From Phylloscopus collybita (taxonomy: Eukaryota; Chordata; Aves; Passeriformes; Phylloscopidae), in assembly GCA_027886175.1 (NCBI GenBank), contig JAJNNQ010000075.1:5435001-5499000 (forward strand): a stretch of DNA of 64,000 nucleotides, written 5' to 3'. Positions 1 to 10,909 of the stretch are shown piece after piece. The position numbers and the translations under genes were made by a program. A model generated the notes under the pieces. The model ran no database searches, was not told where the DNA came from, and saw nothing but the letters and a program-made list of their open reading frames with translations. Position 1 is the first letter of the stretch, and the number at the start of each line of letters is the position of its first letter.

Positions 1-910
1 TCACTGCTGATAACCTGAGGCCATATCTTGAAGGTTTTCCTCCTTTTTTTCCCAGCACACAAGCAGGCAAACTTCCACTGACACTGGGAGCTGACTGCCT
101 AAGCAAGCACATCATGGGAGGAGTCAAAAATGTGCTGCACAGAGTGTAGGGGGAGCTTTGCTGAATGGGATTTCACCTTTTACTTCAGATGAGGAAAAAT
201 CTATCAAAAATTCTGGCCCTACACTAAGCTTTATTATTGAGGTATTAATAAAACCAATTAAAACAGCTCTACACTGTGTCCTCCATGGATATATTTCACT
301 CTTTTCTGTAAGTCTTATCACTGTTGGTTAAATAAAATAGATAAGTAGTGTATAGAAAAATATTTCAATATTGTGCTATAAACGCTAATAATAATCTTAT
401 TCTCTGTCCCGTGACAGTGAATGCACTTTGCATGTATGCAGTTCTAATAAAAAAGTGACTGTATCTTACATCTTTTTCAAATGTTGCCGCTATGAGAGCA
501 ATTATAATGATGAAATATGTACACAGGAGATTTGATGATAGTGAAGTATTTCCTAAAAGTGTCCAGGTCTAAAAATGCAGCTCAGAACTTAAACAAGAAT
601 GTCTTAAAACAAAAAGAGTGACACTAACAAGCTTAAATTTTCTTTAAGTGCTCCAGTTTTCAACTTTGTGCTGTTTAAGAAATCATATACTATATTTTAC
701 TTTGAGTTATGGAGTATTAGATTATCTATTCTAGGAAACAGGCAAACTATGGGAGTTTTCGTCTTCATTAATGAACACACAGAGATGTCTCAAAGGAAGC
801 AAGCATCCCTTTTGTTTTTTTCTTATTTCAGTATTATTCATAGTGTTAGGCAAAAACCGTTGGCATTTCAGAGTTGTAGAAGTTCACATGTATTTGATAT
901 GTGCTAAAGA
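1..910. other. Unique AT-rich non-coding stretch
   Basis: I see no interspersed repeat, RNA gene or convincing exon here. The open frames are under 80 codons, lack any domain I recognise, and have the density expected by chance in AT-rich DNA. The stretch ends where a CR1 tail begins at about 911. Confidence 0.6.
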
Positions 911-1190
911 ATAGAATCATAGAATCTGAAGAATGTAAAAGATTTCTGATCAACTTGGTGGCCTGCTCTGGAGTCACTGCAGCTGTTCCATCTCCTTCCT
1001 GTGCTGGGGACCCTGGAGCTGCAGGTGGGGTCTCATCAGAGCAGAGCAGAGGGGTAGAATCACTTCCCTTGGCCTGGTGCCCACGTGGCTTTTGATACAA
1101 CCCAGGATTACAATTTTGGGACAAAGGACTTTCATATCATCCACTAACTCACAGTTAATATTGATAGCTGCACATGGGGTTATTAACTCT
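911..1190 (-). mobile_element. CR1 LINE fragment, 3' end with RT C-terminal remnant
   Basis: Positions 911-931 hold the reverse complement of the CR1 3' tail (ATAGAATCATAGAATCTGAAG), so the element lies on the minus strand with its 3' end at the low coordinate. Translated on the minus strand, the block around 974-1130 reads ILGCIKSHVGTRPREVILPL followed by CSALMRPHLQ. This is the C-terminal part of the CR1 ORF2 reverse transcriptase (family pattern: ILGCIK, then SREVILPLYSALVRPHLE). The usual untranslated region between ORF2 and the tail is missing or compressed, so this is an internally deleted copy. The upstream limit near 1190 is uncertain because similarity fades. It is a dead fragment with no expected product. 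Confidence 0.85.
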
Positions 1191-2649
1191 TCTTGAGCTG
1201 GAATCAGAGTAATACTAACTTCAGTTTTGTTGTCCAAAGGGGTAAATCCAAGGTTTGGTTGTTACACATCAAATTTGCTCACAGTACTGTGGCAGCAGCA
1301 TTTGCTCTGCAGGAAGATTGTCCAGGTAATTTCCAGTGGTGTGTTTTTGGAGAACTAAACTTGAACTCCACATGTGCTTCACTGTTTCTTTTTCTTTCCC
1401 ATTGATACCCATCTCTGAAACATGTTTTTGAACAATCAGAGCTTGGTCTCCCCTAGCATCCTCATGTCAGGATCAGATTCTGTGCTTCTGTGTGGCAAAC
1501 TCCATGCAAACAGTGTTGTGCAGCACATCCCTTGGCTCTGACTCCAAGGGCAAGGCAATGTGGGACAGGTGATTCTGCCACTGAGTTTCCTAAAGCCCTG
1601 CTGGGGAAGCTGGCCCTGCCACCACAAGCTGCATAACCAGACCTGTGCCAGGGTTAATGAGGTGCACAGAGGCAGGGTCATTAGCTGCCAGGAAGCCCTT
1701 ATTGGCACATTTCTGCTGCTTTTGGGATCCCAGCAGCCTTTCATAAGTCTAGGCATATCAGTTTCCTAGGAGCTAACTCAGTGTCTGCTTCTGCACAATC
1801 TCTATAAACCTTCTTTGAATCCTTATTAGCTCAGTTCATTAAAAAAAAAAAAAAATCCTGTTCTGGACTTCTATTGTTTAAAAGGCTAAAACCTGGAATT
1901 TGTTAATCATTATATTATTCCAATATATTTTCCAGCTACTGAGACAGGATACCTGAGTGTAAGTACATGGGTACATAGAAATCCTTGCTCTTTTAGTGAA
2001 GAAACAGTTAATAATTTTTCTTTTAATATTAAATCTATTATTCATGTCAATATGACATGGATGTAAGACTGTCATTACAAGATCATTACAAGGAATTTCT
2101 TTATCTGAAACTATCCTAGGAGGGATGATAATTGTTTTTGCTAATAAAAGTAACTGCTATTACTTGGATTTTAAAATATAATTACATGGCAGGAATACTT
2201 TGCTGCCATTTACTTATACAACCCATGTAATAGCCATATAACTAAATTAGAAATGGATGAGGTGGATAGTAGAGATTAAATCCAAATTTACCCCTTTCTG
2301 ATGCTATGCAGAAAGTTCTCACAGGACTGACTGAATAAAGAGCACAGAGTTAGTGAGGAGATATTGCTCTCAGCTCAGAGCAGACACAGATGATCAGAAA
2401 ATGAACAAAGCAGTTATTGACACCAGGCTGGCTCATGCTGCCAGCAGCATAGGTGAAGGATCCTGGATGTACTGCCAGGTTTATGCTACAGGCTCCTGCA
2501 GAGACCTCTCTGTGCCTCCATATCCATATGGCTTTTCATACCATCAAACACAATGACTCCAAAACACCATCACTGTTCCCCCAAACCTCCCTGGTGAAGT
2601 GCTCCCCTTCCCTCTGCCCCCCGAGGCCAGCTGCTAGCTCAGAATTTAG
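1191..2649. other. Unique non-coding stretch with a short poly(A)
   Basis: This is mostly AT-rich unique sequence. A somewhat GC-richer block at about 1480-1760 has no family I recognise; it could be an old decayed repeat. A run of 15 A lies at 1841-1855. Another GC-richer block at 2350-2640 has two overlapping short open frames without any recognisable domain. I see no supported gene. Confidence 0.55.
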
Positions 2650-2941
2650 GGAGGTTAGGGTGAGGGGAATCTTCAGGATAGGGACATAAAACCAAAAGAG
2701 GCTCTTACCCTGAGATGTGTTCCAAGGTTTATTCCAAGAAGGGGATCCCAGGGCGAAAGAGGGAGAACCCAGAGGGAAAGGGGGTTTTATCCATTTCAGG
2801 GTAGGGGGCGGGGTTACCTATGGCCAAAGGCCATAGGTCAGAGTCAAGGGGCAGGTAGGGTTTCACGGGGAGGGGATGCCAGAGGGATACAACACCCTGG
2901 TGCCAGTTATTCCATGATGTTAGGATGCTCTGAGGGTCACA
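2650..2941 (-). mobile_element. Probable solo LTR of an endogenous retrovirus
   Basis: The G-rich block has a layout typical of avian LTRs read on the minus strand. An AATAAA lies on the minus strand (TTTATT at 2729-2734 on the plus strand) close to the proposed 3' end, with a TATA-like GGATAAAA on the minus strand near 2783-2790. It resembles bird LTRs I have seen in general layout, but I cannot give a family name. No clear target duplication was found, and both ends are approximate. An inverted repeat at 2816-2838 lies inside it. An alternative is an unclassified GC-rich unique block. Confidence 0.5.
2816..2838. repeat. Perfect 10-bp inverted repeat, 3-base loop
   Basis: The arms ACCTATGGCC (2816-2825) and GGCCATAGGT (2829-2838) are exact reverse complements separated by AAA. 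The structure would fold as a tight hairpin in single-stranded DNA or RNA. It sits inside the probable LTR, upstream of its TATA-like sequence in the minus orientation. Confidence 0.85.
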
Positions 2942-4345
2942 TGCTTTCATATGCCTCAGCAAAATAACACATGCATTTCTTCCACTCAAATAAATAATTA
3001 AGAAAATAAAGTGCAGTGTTTGATCTGTACCATAGAGAATTTATCTGTGGAACATGGCAAATAATAATGCGATTTATCTGAACAAGGTGAATATGGAGTA
3101 TATAAATCCCAAACAGAGACATTCTCTACCTGCAGTGCCATCCTGGCTTTGGCTGGATGAATTAATTTTCTTTGTGGTAGCTGGCACAGACCTGTGTTTT
3201 GGATTCAGTAGAAAAAAAAAAAGAAAAAGAATTTTATGTAGCTCAGCCACACAATTGTAATTTCTCTAATATGATATAAACACATCTATCTGTGTGTGCC
3301 TCTGTGTGTGCAAATTTTTCTGTGGAGAGAGAAAAGAAGTACCTGAATGAACTTGATGAGCCACAAGTGAGGAATTTTGAGAACCTGTATAATCCTATGG
3401 GGAACAGAGGAATGCAGGTCATTCCTTACAGTGTGAATATGGGGTATCATGGGCATTTTCCTCCTGGGATTATTCTCAGTGCCTTTGTTAATGATATGGA
3501 AGACAGGGCAGATCTTGTAGCTGACACTATGGTGGGAAATGTTGCAAAATAAAATGTAAGGAGAGAGAAAAAACCAGAAGGGCTCTAAAAAGGTGATTAG
3601 AAGGAGAGGCAGGAAATGAGATTCCAGCAGGGAAAGTGTATTTGTGGGAAAGAAACAGCTCAGAACTCAGCTGAAGCTGGGGAGTAATTTAAAGTCTGAT
3701 TAAAAGCCTCTTGACATTAGTGGAAAAGATGCACGCTGATTTTAATGGGCCTTGAAACTGATGTCTTTTAAAGCACTTTGAGTTCCCTGAATGAAAGAGA
3801 CAACATACAGCAGGTCTGATCCTGTGGGGGAGAATTTGCAGTGTAGGCCAGGGAAGCTTTTACAGAGTTGTTTGGGAGTGACTATTAAAGTAATAACAGC
3901 ATTTTCACTCCCTTTTCTCTCTCTTCTAACCTATCCCCATGTTTTGGGCAGCTATGGAGGTGAATAGGGCATAGGGGGGCTGCTTTGAGAGCACCAGAAA
4001 CTCCAGTTACACACATAGAATCTCTGAAATGACTTTTTGCCCTTTTGCTCATGTTTGAAAACTATGCTCTTCAACCCAAAAAATGCACTTTAATGAGATT
4101 GGGAAGCTGCAATAAAGAACAACGTTTCACTGGTGTATAGTACTGGCAATATATTACAGACCACTTGGACAATGTCTGGCAACAAATTTGTAGATGCATT
4201 TAGTATTTTATGCCAAACATAAAATATTAAGGTTCTTTTTTCTTCTCAAAACTTAATGCAAATTATTTCCACATTCATTTTATTAAATGGACATGATAGG
4301 GTGCAGGCAAAGTCATGAATCTGAGGTAGAAACTATTCATCCTCA
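2942..4345. other. Unique stretch with one unrecognised 86-codon open frame
   Basis: This is mainly AT-rich single-copy-looking DNA. The plus-strand open frame 3292-3552 (86 codons) is preceded by TGTG-rich sequence and ends at TAA just before a purine-rich block. I do not recognise its protein, and I see no convincing splice sites or promoter. The length is within reach of chance. Nothing else is supported here. Confidence 0.5.
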
Positions 4346-4736
4346 TCTTTTCAACATGGAGAAGAGAGGGCAACAGGGAAACATTTTAGCACCTTCCAGT
4401 ACCTGAAAGGGGCCTCAAGAGATCTGGGGAAGGACAGTTTGCAAGGGCATGGAGTGATAGAATTAGGGGGATGCCTTCAAGCTGAGAGAGGGGAGATTTA
4501 GATTGGACATTAAGAAAAGAAATTCTTTATTGTGAGGGTGGTGAAATAGTTTGCCCAAAGAAATTGCCAGAAGAACACTTCCCATTCGTGGAAGTGCTCA
4601 AGGCCAGGTTGGATGGGACTTTAAGCAACCTGCTCTAGTAAAATGTGTTGCTGCCAAGGCAGGACCTTGGAATAAAATTATCTTTAAGTTGCCTCCCCAA
4701 CCAAACCATTCTGTGATTCTGTGATTCTGTGGTCTT
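4346..4736 (+). mobile_element. CR1 LINE fragment, 3' untranslated end
   Basis: The order of CR1 3' landmarks is clear. It begins with GGAGAAGAGAGGGCAACAGG, then CCTGAAAGGGGCCTCAAGAG, GGGCATGGAGTGATAG, TTAGATTGGACATTAAGAAA, GTTCTTTATTGTGAGGGTGG-like sequence and CTCAAGGCCAGGTTGGATGG. It ends in three copies of ATTCTGTG at about 4709-4735. The 5' truncation is typical of CR1, whose reverse transcription usually stops early. No coding sequence remains. An A-rich tract follows about 20 bases downstream. Confidence 0.93.
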
Positions 4737-4754
4737 GAATACTTTGCTTTCTTG

Positions 4755-4876
4755 GAAAAAACAAAACAAAACAAAACAAAACAGACAAAAAAACATGAAA
4801 CAAACCAACCAAAAAAACCCAACAAAAAAAACAACAAAAAACCCACAACAAAAAACAAACAAACAAAAAAAAAAAG
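4755..4876. repeat. A-rich low-complexity tract, (CAAAA)n-like
   Basis: About 120 bases are almost wholly A and C, beginning with four clean CAAAA units and decaying into CAAC and CAAAC motifs before ending in a run of A. The opposite-strand open frames across it (poly-F and poly-C rich) are artefacts of this composition. It lies just beyond the CR1 tail but is not part of the element, because CR1 does not end in poly(A). Confidence 0.9.
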
Positions 4877-6119
4877 GCACAAAGCAGGAATACCACCTTC
4901 TGTGTCACCATAACTGCTGCCTCACCTTGTTGCTTCTGAACATCTATTAAAATCGATTTATTAATTTTAATTGGGCTACATCCTGTGACACAACCAAGAT
5001 GTAAAATGTCCATTTAGAAGCTAACATGACCACCAGAACTTTGTGTATTCACATCAGTTACGTGTATTTAGCATCTCTGTAGAGAATCTTTTTGTATATT
5101 TAGTGCATAGAAGCCAGTTTTGAAATATGTATAGTGTCATATTTCCCAAAAGTGTGTTTTATCTGTACCATTTTTAATGTTTTTATTCATTTATGTTCTA
5201 ATGCGTCACTTCTTTATTATTCTTTTATTTTTCTTCTATTTTCACCTTTCCTCCTATTTTTTTCTTTTCTTTTAGATCTCTAAAAGAAAGAAATAAAACA
5301 TATTAAAGAAAAATAAATCCATGAAAGAGAAAGGAAAGTATCACACCTGTTTGAAAAAATGAGCATTACGAAACTCAGTACAAAACAAACAAAGGAAAAA
5401 TATTATGTGTTCCCTTTTATGCTATTTTTGCTAAAAAATGTGAGAAGAAAGGACCAAAACAAGCTTTTGCTTTCAAGTTTTAATTAACAAGAAATATCTT
5501 AATACACATACACACTTTTGTAACTTTTTAAACTTTGTTAATTGGGAAAATAAGGACGTACACTCAAGTTGCACCTCACTGAATGCAAACAATTATGAAA
5601 GTGAGTGAAACTGTAAGTGATAATGAGAAGCTCTATTTGCAACTGTGCTGAAATGTCTGCCTAGATCCTCTCTGAGGCATTCATACACCATATGTTTCTA
5701 GAAAATTGGTCACAGAATTGTCTTCAAAATCGACATCCCCCAAATGTTTAAGGCTTGACTTTGGTTTGTACTTATAATTGTTCTACAAAGGCAAAAGTTC
5801 TTTTACTTTTATCTTACACCAAGGCCTTTCTCTATTTCAAGAAGCACTAGCACAGTTGGGATGCTCAGGTTTTTCTATCAACCCCGCCACCCACCTGGTG
5901 GGTGATGCCCACAATGGAAACCTTTCACCATCACCAAAGGATGAGAAGGAAGTTGCAAGTGTTAGATTCTAGTATTTGAATCTTTACCATTTTCACCATA
6001 TTCTTTGTTGTCCTCTAACAGAGAGCTTTTCTCTGCTGCCAGTCTTGTTCCTGGCCTCCACTGGGGTCAGCTGGCTCAGAGGAACAACTAAAGGCAGGGT
6101 TGTGCTGGAAAGACTTGAT
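4877..6119. other. Unique AT-rich non-coding stretch
   Basis: AT-rich sequence with short T-rich runs near 5210-5280. No interspersed repeat, exon or RNA gene is recognisable. Open frames are short and unsupported. Confidence 0.6.
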
Positions 6120-6204
6120 CTCGTTGGATGAGGCTTTGAGGAAGTTGATCCAATAGAAGGTGTCCTTGTCCATGGTTGGGGGCTTAGAACGAGATAATTA
6201 AAGG
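6120..6204 (+). mobile_element. CR1 fragment, left part of an interrupted copy
   Basis: GTTGGATGAGGCTTTGAGGA followed by GAAGGTGTCCTTGTCCATGG matches the stretch of CR1 that lies about 100 bases from the 3' end. It stops at about 6190-6204, where a second CR1 of a different subfamily begins. The missing 3' end of this copy resumes at 6384. Confidence 0.85.
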
Positions 6205-6383
6205 GTTTTCAAGCATTGGAAGAGACTGCACAGGGAAGTGCTGGAGTCACCATCCCTGGAGGAGTCAAGGAAATGGCTGGATGGGGCACTCAGTGCAGTG
6301 GTTTAGCTGACAAGGTGGTGTTCAGCCACAGGATGGTCTTGATGGCCTTAGAGATCTTTCCCAACCTCAATGATTCCATGATT
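6205..6383 (+). mobile_element. Nested CR1 fragment of a second subfamily
   Basis: It reads GAAGAGACTGCACAGGGAAG, GTCACCATCCCTGGAGGAGT, TGGATGGGGCACTCAGTGCA, TTAGCTGACAAGGTGGTGTT and CCTCAATGATTCCATGATTT. This is the 3' end of the CR1 type that carries the 'GACAAGGTGGTGTTC' segment, unlike the flanking copy. It is in the same orientation and splits the outer copy precisely in its last 50 bases. It is a short, dead, 5'-truncated insert. Confidence 0.85.
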
Positions 6384-6425
6384 TTACCTTTGAGGTCCCT
6401 TCCAGCCCAAACCATTCTATGATCT
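6384..6425 (+). mobile_element. CR1 3' tail, right part of the interrupted copy
   Basis: ACCTTTGAGGTCCCTTCCAG followed by CCCAAACCATTCTATGATC is the terminal segment of the outer CR1 whose left part ends near 6200. Joining the two halves restores the usual order of CR1 landmarks. Confidence 0.85.
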
Positions 6426-6589
6426 CTAAAGTTCAGGCAACGAAGAAGTGGCTTTTCCAGAGGTGTTATATGTCTTGGCACATGGCAAAAACAGGGTTTG
6501 ACAGTCATATGGAAAATTTCCTTGAGAAAACAAAGGAGACAGTGGCAGAGAAGGAGGGAGCTAAACGGGGAGCAACAGCAAAGGGACCT

Positions 6590-6725
6590 AGGGGAGGATG
6601 AAGGATAAGGAGATGTGCAGGAGGGGCTGCAGGCTTGGAGCAAGGATCATCCCCCAGCAGCCCTGGAAGCCCTGCTGGAGCAGAGACCTGCCCCTGCACA
6701 CAGGGAAGGGCACACACAGGAACAG
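6590..6725 (+). mobile_element. Possible decayed LTR fragment
   Basis: A GC-rich block with repeated GGAGCA and CCCTGC motifs weakly resembles the U3 part of the LTR family also present at 9468-10909 and 53440-53732. The match is by eye and short. It may instead be unrelated GC-rich DNA. Confidence 0.3.
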
Positions 6726-9467
6726 GGAGATGTGCCAGGAATGCTTATTCACATCTTTATCAAATGTTTATTAGAAAATGTAATCTTGGTATTCAGGTCA
6801 TTAAAATATCGGTTTGCCTTGGAGAAAAAAATGTAAACAGCAGCATGAGGTGATTGTAAATATGTAGATGGAAGTTCAATACAGGAGAAAAACTGCTTTG
6901 GAATGTGTGTTTTACAAAATCTCTGTAGTAGTTTCCACCTGGGGACTTGAAAGTCCTTTAGCAAATGTTAATGAAATAGAGCTAAGTCATCATAGGTCAT
7001 TATTTGTTATTCATAAGAAATTAATTACTTTAGGTTAAAATCACATTGCAATTAGGCTGCTGAAATGGTTAGAAACATCTAGTAAAAGCCATATCAGTCA
7101 TTACACAAATATTTGCATATTTTTGTTTAAACAGAGAGATAGCAGCAGAGCAAATTAAACCAGAGGATTTTATGTTTGCCAAGTGTGCTTTTTTAACACC
7201 TTTTATGGAATATTATGGAAAAAAAAAAAGACACAGCAAGTGGTTCTTGCATTTCCTAGGCTATTTTTATTATTCCTTTGGAACTTTTTTTTCCTTTTCC
7301 AATGTGGAAGCAGTGTTTTGTACTGTATTGGTTCCTCCTTCCCAATATGACTTTTCCCATCTTGCACATCTAACTCTCTCCTTTAATGTTTGCTGGATTT
7401 AATATTCTGTGCCTTTAACCATTTAAAATAAAGAAGCATGGAGTATCAGTGCCCAGTGTGCTGTGCAGAGTCAACTAACCCTCTTTACAGCCCACCATGG
7501 AGATTTGAGAGGACCTATGGGGCTGCATGGTGATAAAAGCCCCTAGGCACACCCTAAAGGTACACAGGGACACAACAGGAGAAGTTTCCCCAATAAGACC
7601 CTGCTCTGACTGCCCCAGGCTCATTCCAGGAGCCATCAGTCCATCAAAAGCCAGTCTGCACAAATCCAGGGGAGCACAGGGGCACAAAGAAAAGCAGGAA
7701 CACAAATTAAGGACTCAGAGAAAGGGACACTCTATCTGATCCCCCTGCCAGGAGGTTGTCCCAGAAGAACCTCAGTTCCACTGTTGAGAAGGGAAATGCA
7801 TCATGAGGAGTCAATGCTGGAGCACCTTTGGGATTGAGAAAGTTGCTGCCTGGGGGTATAAGGAGACACTATGGGATGCAAGGGAACAACATTTTGGGAT
7901 TGAATAGGATTTATTATGGACAAAGTTGGAGAAAGGGAGGAATCTAGGTAATGTGAAGGAGGAAAAATGGTGTGAAAACAGGGATAAAGTGCATAAAAAG
8001 GATTGATCATGTGCCAGTATCTGCTTCACAGTATTAAATACCTTTCTAGTATGTGTTTTTCAGGATGAGATGCTCTCTGTTTTTCAAGCAATTTTTTGTG
8101 GTCCTGTGGGCTCATGTGTCCAGTTGCCAGAAATTTGGAATCCTGAGATCAAGGGGTTCAGCAGACTGAGTGTCTGAGGCCAGAAGCTGGAGGGATCTGC
8201 TTTTCTTTCCTCTCTGGCATATCAGGTTTACTTAGTTGATTAGAATGTGGTTACTAAGGGAATGACAGTTGCTGCAGTCCCAATATTATGGTTTTGAGAG
8301 ACTTGTTCATTACTTATAGCTTGTTCAGCTTCTGCCTTAAGAAACTTCTAATGAGTGCACTTAATATTCAGGCTTTCGATTTTCTGTATTTTTGAGTTCA
8401 TTAATTTGAACAGTAAGTTCACCCTTTTTGACACTAAACTGCAATCATACACTGTCTGGCTGAAACACTTTACTGATAAATTCAATAAGGTAATTTTCCT
8501 TAGACTAGCTATCACACTTAAATTATATATATTACAACAACCTAGGATGCACCTGCTGAGATAGAAGCTGTGAATTGATACATATATACACAGTTTTATA
8601 TTTAAGTTTTTCCAAGCAAGCTATGGGTTTGACATTTAAGCCATTATCCCAGAGAGAGGGTCATCATTGCATTGGATTCAGGAACTTTTTTAAAGTTCAC
8701 TTAATTGTTTTATTTATACTTTTTATTTTATTTATATTGATCATCTTCTTTTAGGGCTTTGATTATTCCTATACTTGTTTCAGGTCCTATCACATCTGTG
8801 GGAGTGTTTGTCTTGTTACCATTTGCTACTGTAAGTCATTGGGCTGACTATCACAATACCTACAGAAAAATAAAAATTCCTGTTCTATTTACAATACACA
8901 AATGACAGATTTTTTTTTTTCCCTAGCTCTCCTGCAAAACAGCTGTGGTGAACCCCCTTTGCAATCTAGACTGGGATATACTGGAGTCAGAACCAAAGCT
9001 CTGCTGGCTGCTGCACTGCCAAATCTCCCCTTTGATCTTGGCAGGAAACCTATGCCCCATCTGTGAAACATGATTGGAAATACTAATGTTCCATAGCTTT
9101 ACTGTGAGGACGACTTTGTGCATGATGGTGACACATTTAGAGAATATTTGGATCCAGAAAGATGTTAGACTAATATCTGATGCTTTCAGAAGATTACAAA
9201 CATAATTTTAGCACTTTGACATGAAAACCATTGCTATATTCCAAAGTAACATCAGACAGCAAGAGCAGCAGTACTGAATTAGGCCTCATTGGTACAGTTC
9301 TCTGGCTGTCAAATATTTTGTGAAGAGCTGTGAGAGACCAGCATCCATCCACCCTTGAATGGCTTCTCATCATCCAGCCATCTACAGCTTTGGGGCTTTC
9401 TGTGTTAGCAATTGGACCTACATCTTCATTCTTATTACTTTTAATAAACTTCTCTCTGTAACAGAGG
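6726..9467. other. Unique non-coding stretch
   Basis: AT-rich sequence with no recognisable repeat or gene. A more GC-balanced block at about 7460-7800, with open frames of about 70 codons on both strands, has no domain I recognise. There are short A or T runs near 7218 and 8910. Open frames on either strand look like chance. Confidence 0.55.
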
Positions 9468-9732
9468 TATGGTGGGTTCATCTCAGCTGGCTGCCAGATG
9501 CCCACCCAGCCACACTCTTCCTCCCTCTCCTCAACAGGGGAGGAGAGAAAACAGGATGGGAAAGATTGTGGGTGAAGATAAAGATGGGGAGACCGTTCAT
9601 CAGTTACCATCATCAGCAAAAGAGAATTGGCTTGGACAGATTGGTTTAACTTTTTGCCAACTAAAAAATATAGGAAAAAGAGAAAAAAGTAAAATTAGAA
9701 ATACCTTTCCCTACCCCCTACATTCTTCCCAG
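9468..9732 (-). mobile_element. Solo LTR, 3' (U5-side) half, interrupted
   Basis: The plus strand reads TATGGTGGGTTCATCTCAGC and so on, which matches the reverse complement of the 3' half of a common bird LTR whose usual terminal form is TGTGGTGGGTTGACC on this strand. In retroviral sense the LTR is therefore on the minus strand. It is cut at about 9732 by another LTR and resumes at 10310. The 6-mer TAACAG occurs just outside both proposed ends (9459-9464 and 10905-10910), but the fit to the expected LTR termini is imperfect, so I do not insist on it as a target duplication. Confidence 0.75.
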
Positions 9733-10309
9733 GCTCATGGCTTAACCTCAGCCTACAACTGAATACAGGCAGGCACCACCTCCCTCCATCTTTGCCTGGG
9801 TAGGGAAGAAAATCAAAAGTAAAAATAAAACACATGGATTGAGACAAGAACAGTTAACTATTAAAAAAAAAAATAGTTCTAAAAAAGCCCAACAGCAATA
9901 ACAATTGTAATGAAAAGAAACAAAGTAGCAAAGCCCAAGACAGGCAAGAGATGCACAATAAAATTGCTCACCACCCACTGGCCAATGTCCAGCATGTCCC
10001 TGAGCAGCAACTGGCAGCTCCAAAAAACTCCCCCCAGTTTATATTTTGGGCATGATATTCTATGGTGTGGAATGCCCTTTTGGCCAGTTTGTGTCAGCTT
10101 TCCTGGGCAGATTCCCTCCCAGCTTTTGGTGCATCTCACTGCCAGAGTGTAAGACACTGCAAAGTCCTTGATTTACCGTAAGAATTACTGAGCAACAACT
10201 GTAACATCAATGTGGTATCAATATTTTTGTTACACTAAATCCAAAACACATCAATCAAATCAACAGCTGCTGGAAAAAAAATAACTCTATCCTAGCTGAA
10301 ACCAGGACA
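9733..10309 (-). mobile_element. Nested LTR of a second ERV family
   Basis: Read on the minus strand, it starts TGTCCTGGTTTCAGCTAGGA, continues through a TATA region (reverse complement of CAGTTTATATTTTGGGC near 10040) and ends near a TAACCTC and GGTTAAG-type terminus at about 9733. This is the widespread avian LTR with the TGTCCTGGTTTCAGC start. It lies wholly inside the LTR at 9468-10909, whose two halves flank it, so it is the younger insertion. It is about 577 bp long, close to full length. A clean target duplication is not visible. Confidence 0.8.
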
Positions 10310-10909
10310 TCGCTTCACTTACAAATCTACATCATCCCAACTTGCCCCAAGTGATGCAGGAAAATGGAGAATGGGGGTTGCAGTTCTTCAAAAACTGCTT
10401 CAGCAGCGATCCTTTTTGTGGTCTTCAGTCCTCTGAGAATGGACTGCTCCAATGTGGGATCCTCTCCTTGGGCCACAGGTCCTGCCAGGAGCCTGCTCCT
10501 GTGTAGGGTCCTGCAGGTGGATCTCTGCTCCCCCATGGACCCCCACAAGCTGCAGGGGCACAGCTGCCTCTCCACGGGCAGCACCAGGGGCTGCAGGGGA
10601 ACCTCAGCTCCTGGAGCACCTCCTGCCCCTCCTTCACTGCTCTGGGTGTCTGCAGGGTTGTTTCTGTCACCTGTTCCCAGTCTTGTTTTGATCTGCTATG
10701 CAGCATTTTTCACCCTTTCTTAACTAAGATATGACAAAGGCTCTACTGTTGTCAGTGCTTGGTTCAGCATCCAGGCAGGGACAGGTCCATCTTGGAGCTG
10801 GCTGGGTCTGGCTTTGTCTGACATGACAGCAGCTTCTGCTCTCTTCTAACAGAAGGCACTCCTACAGCCTCCTTGTTACTGAAACCTTGCATGTAACCCC
10901 AATATAACA
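10310..10909 (-). mobile_element. Solo LTR, 5' (U3-side) half, interrupted
   Basis: After the nested LTR the first family resumes: GAATGGGGGTTGCAGTTCTT, then short repeated modules around CTCCTTGGGCCACAGGTCCT, GCAGGTGGATCTCTGCTCCC and CTGCAGGGGCACAGCTGCCT. It ends in ACCTTGCATGTAACCCCAAT, just before 10909. The GC-rich module repeats give overlapping open frames on both strands, which I regard as artefacts. The combined LTR without the insert is about 865 bp. Confidence 0.8.

Noticed and set aside
4598..5013. Minus-strand frames rich in Phe, Cys and Val that look like a membrane protein
   Set aside because: The hydrophobic stretch is the A-rich tract at 4755-4876 read backwards, joined to CR1 sequence.
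10327..10723. Overlapping frames of 80-120 codons on both strands
   Set aside because: They fall inside the LTR at 10310-10909 and match no protein; the LTR explains them.
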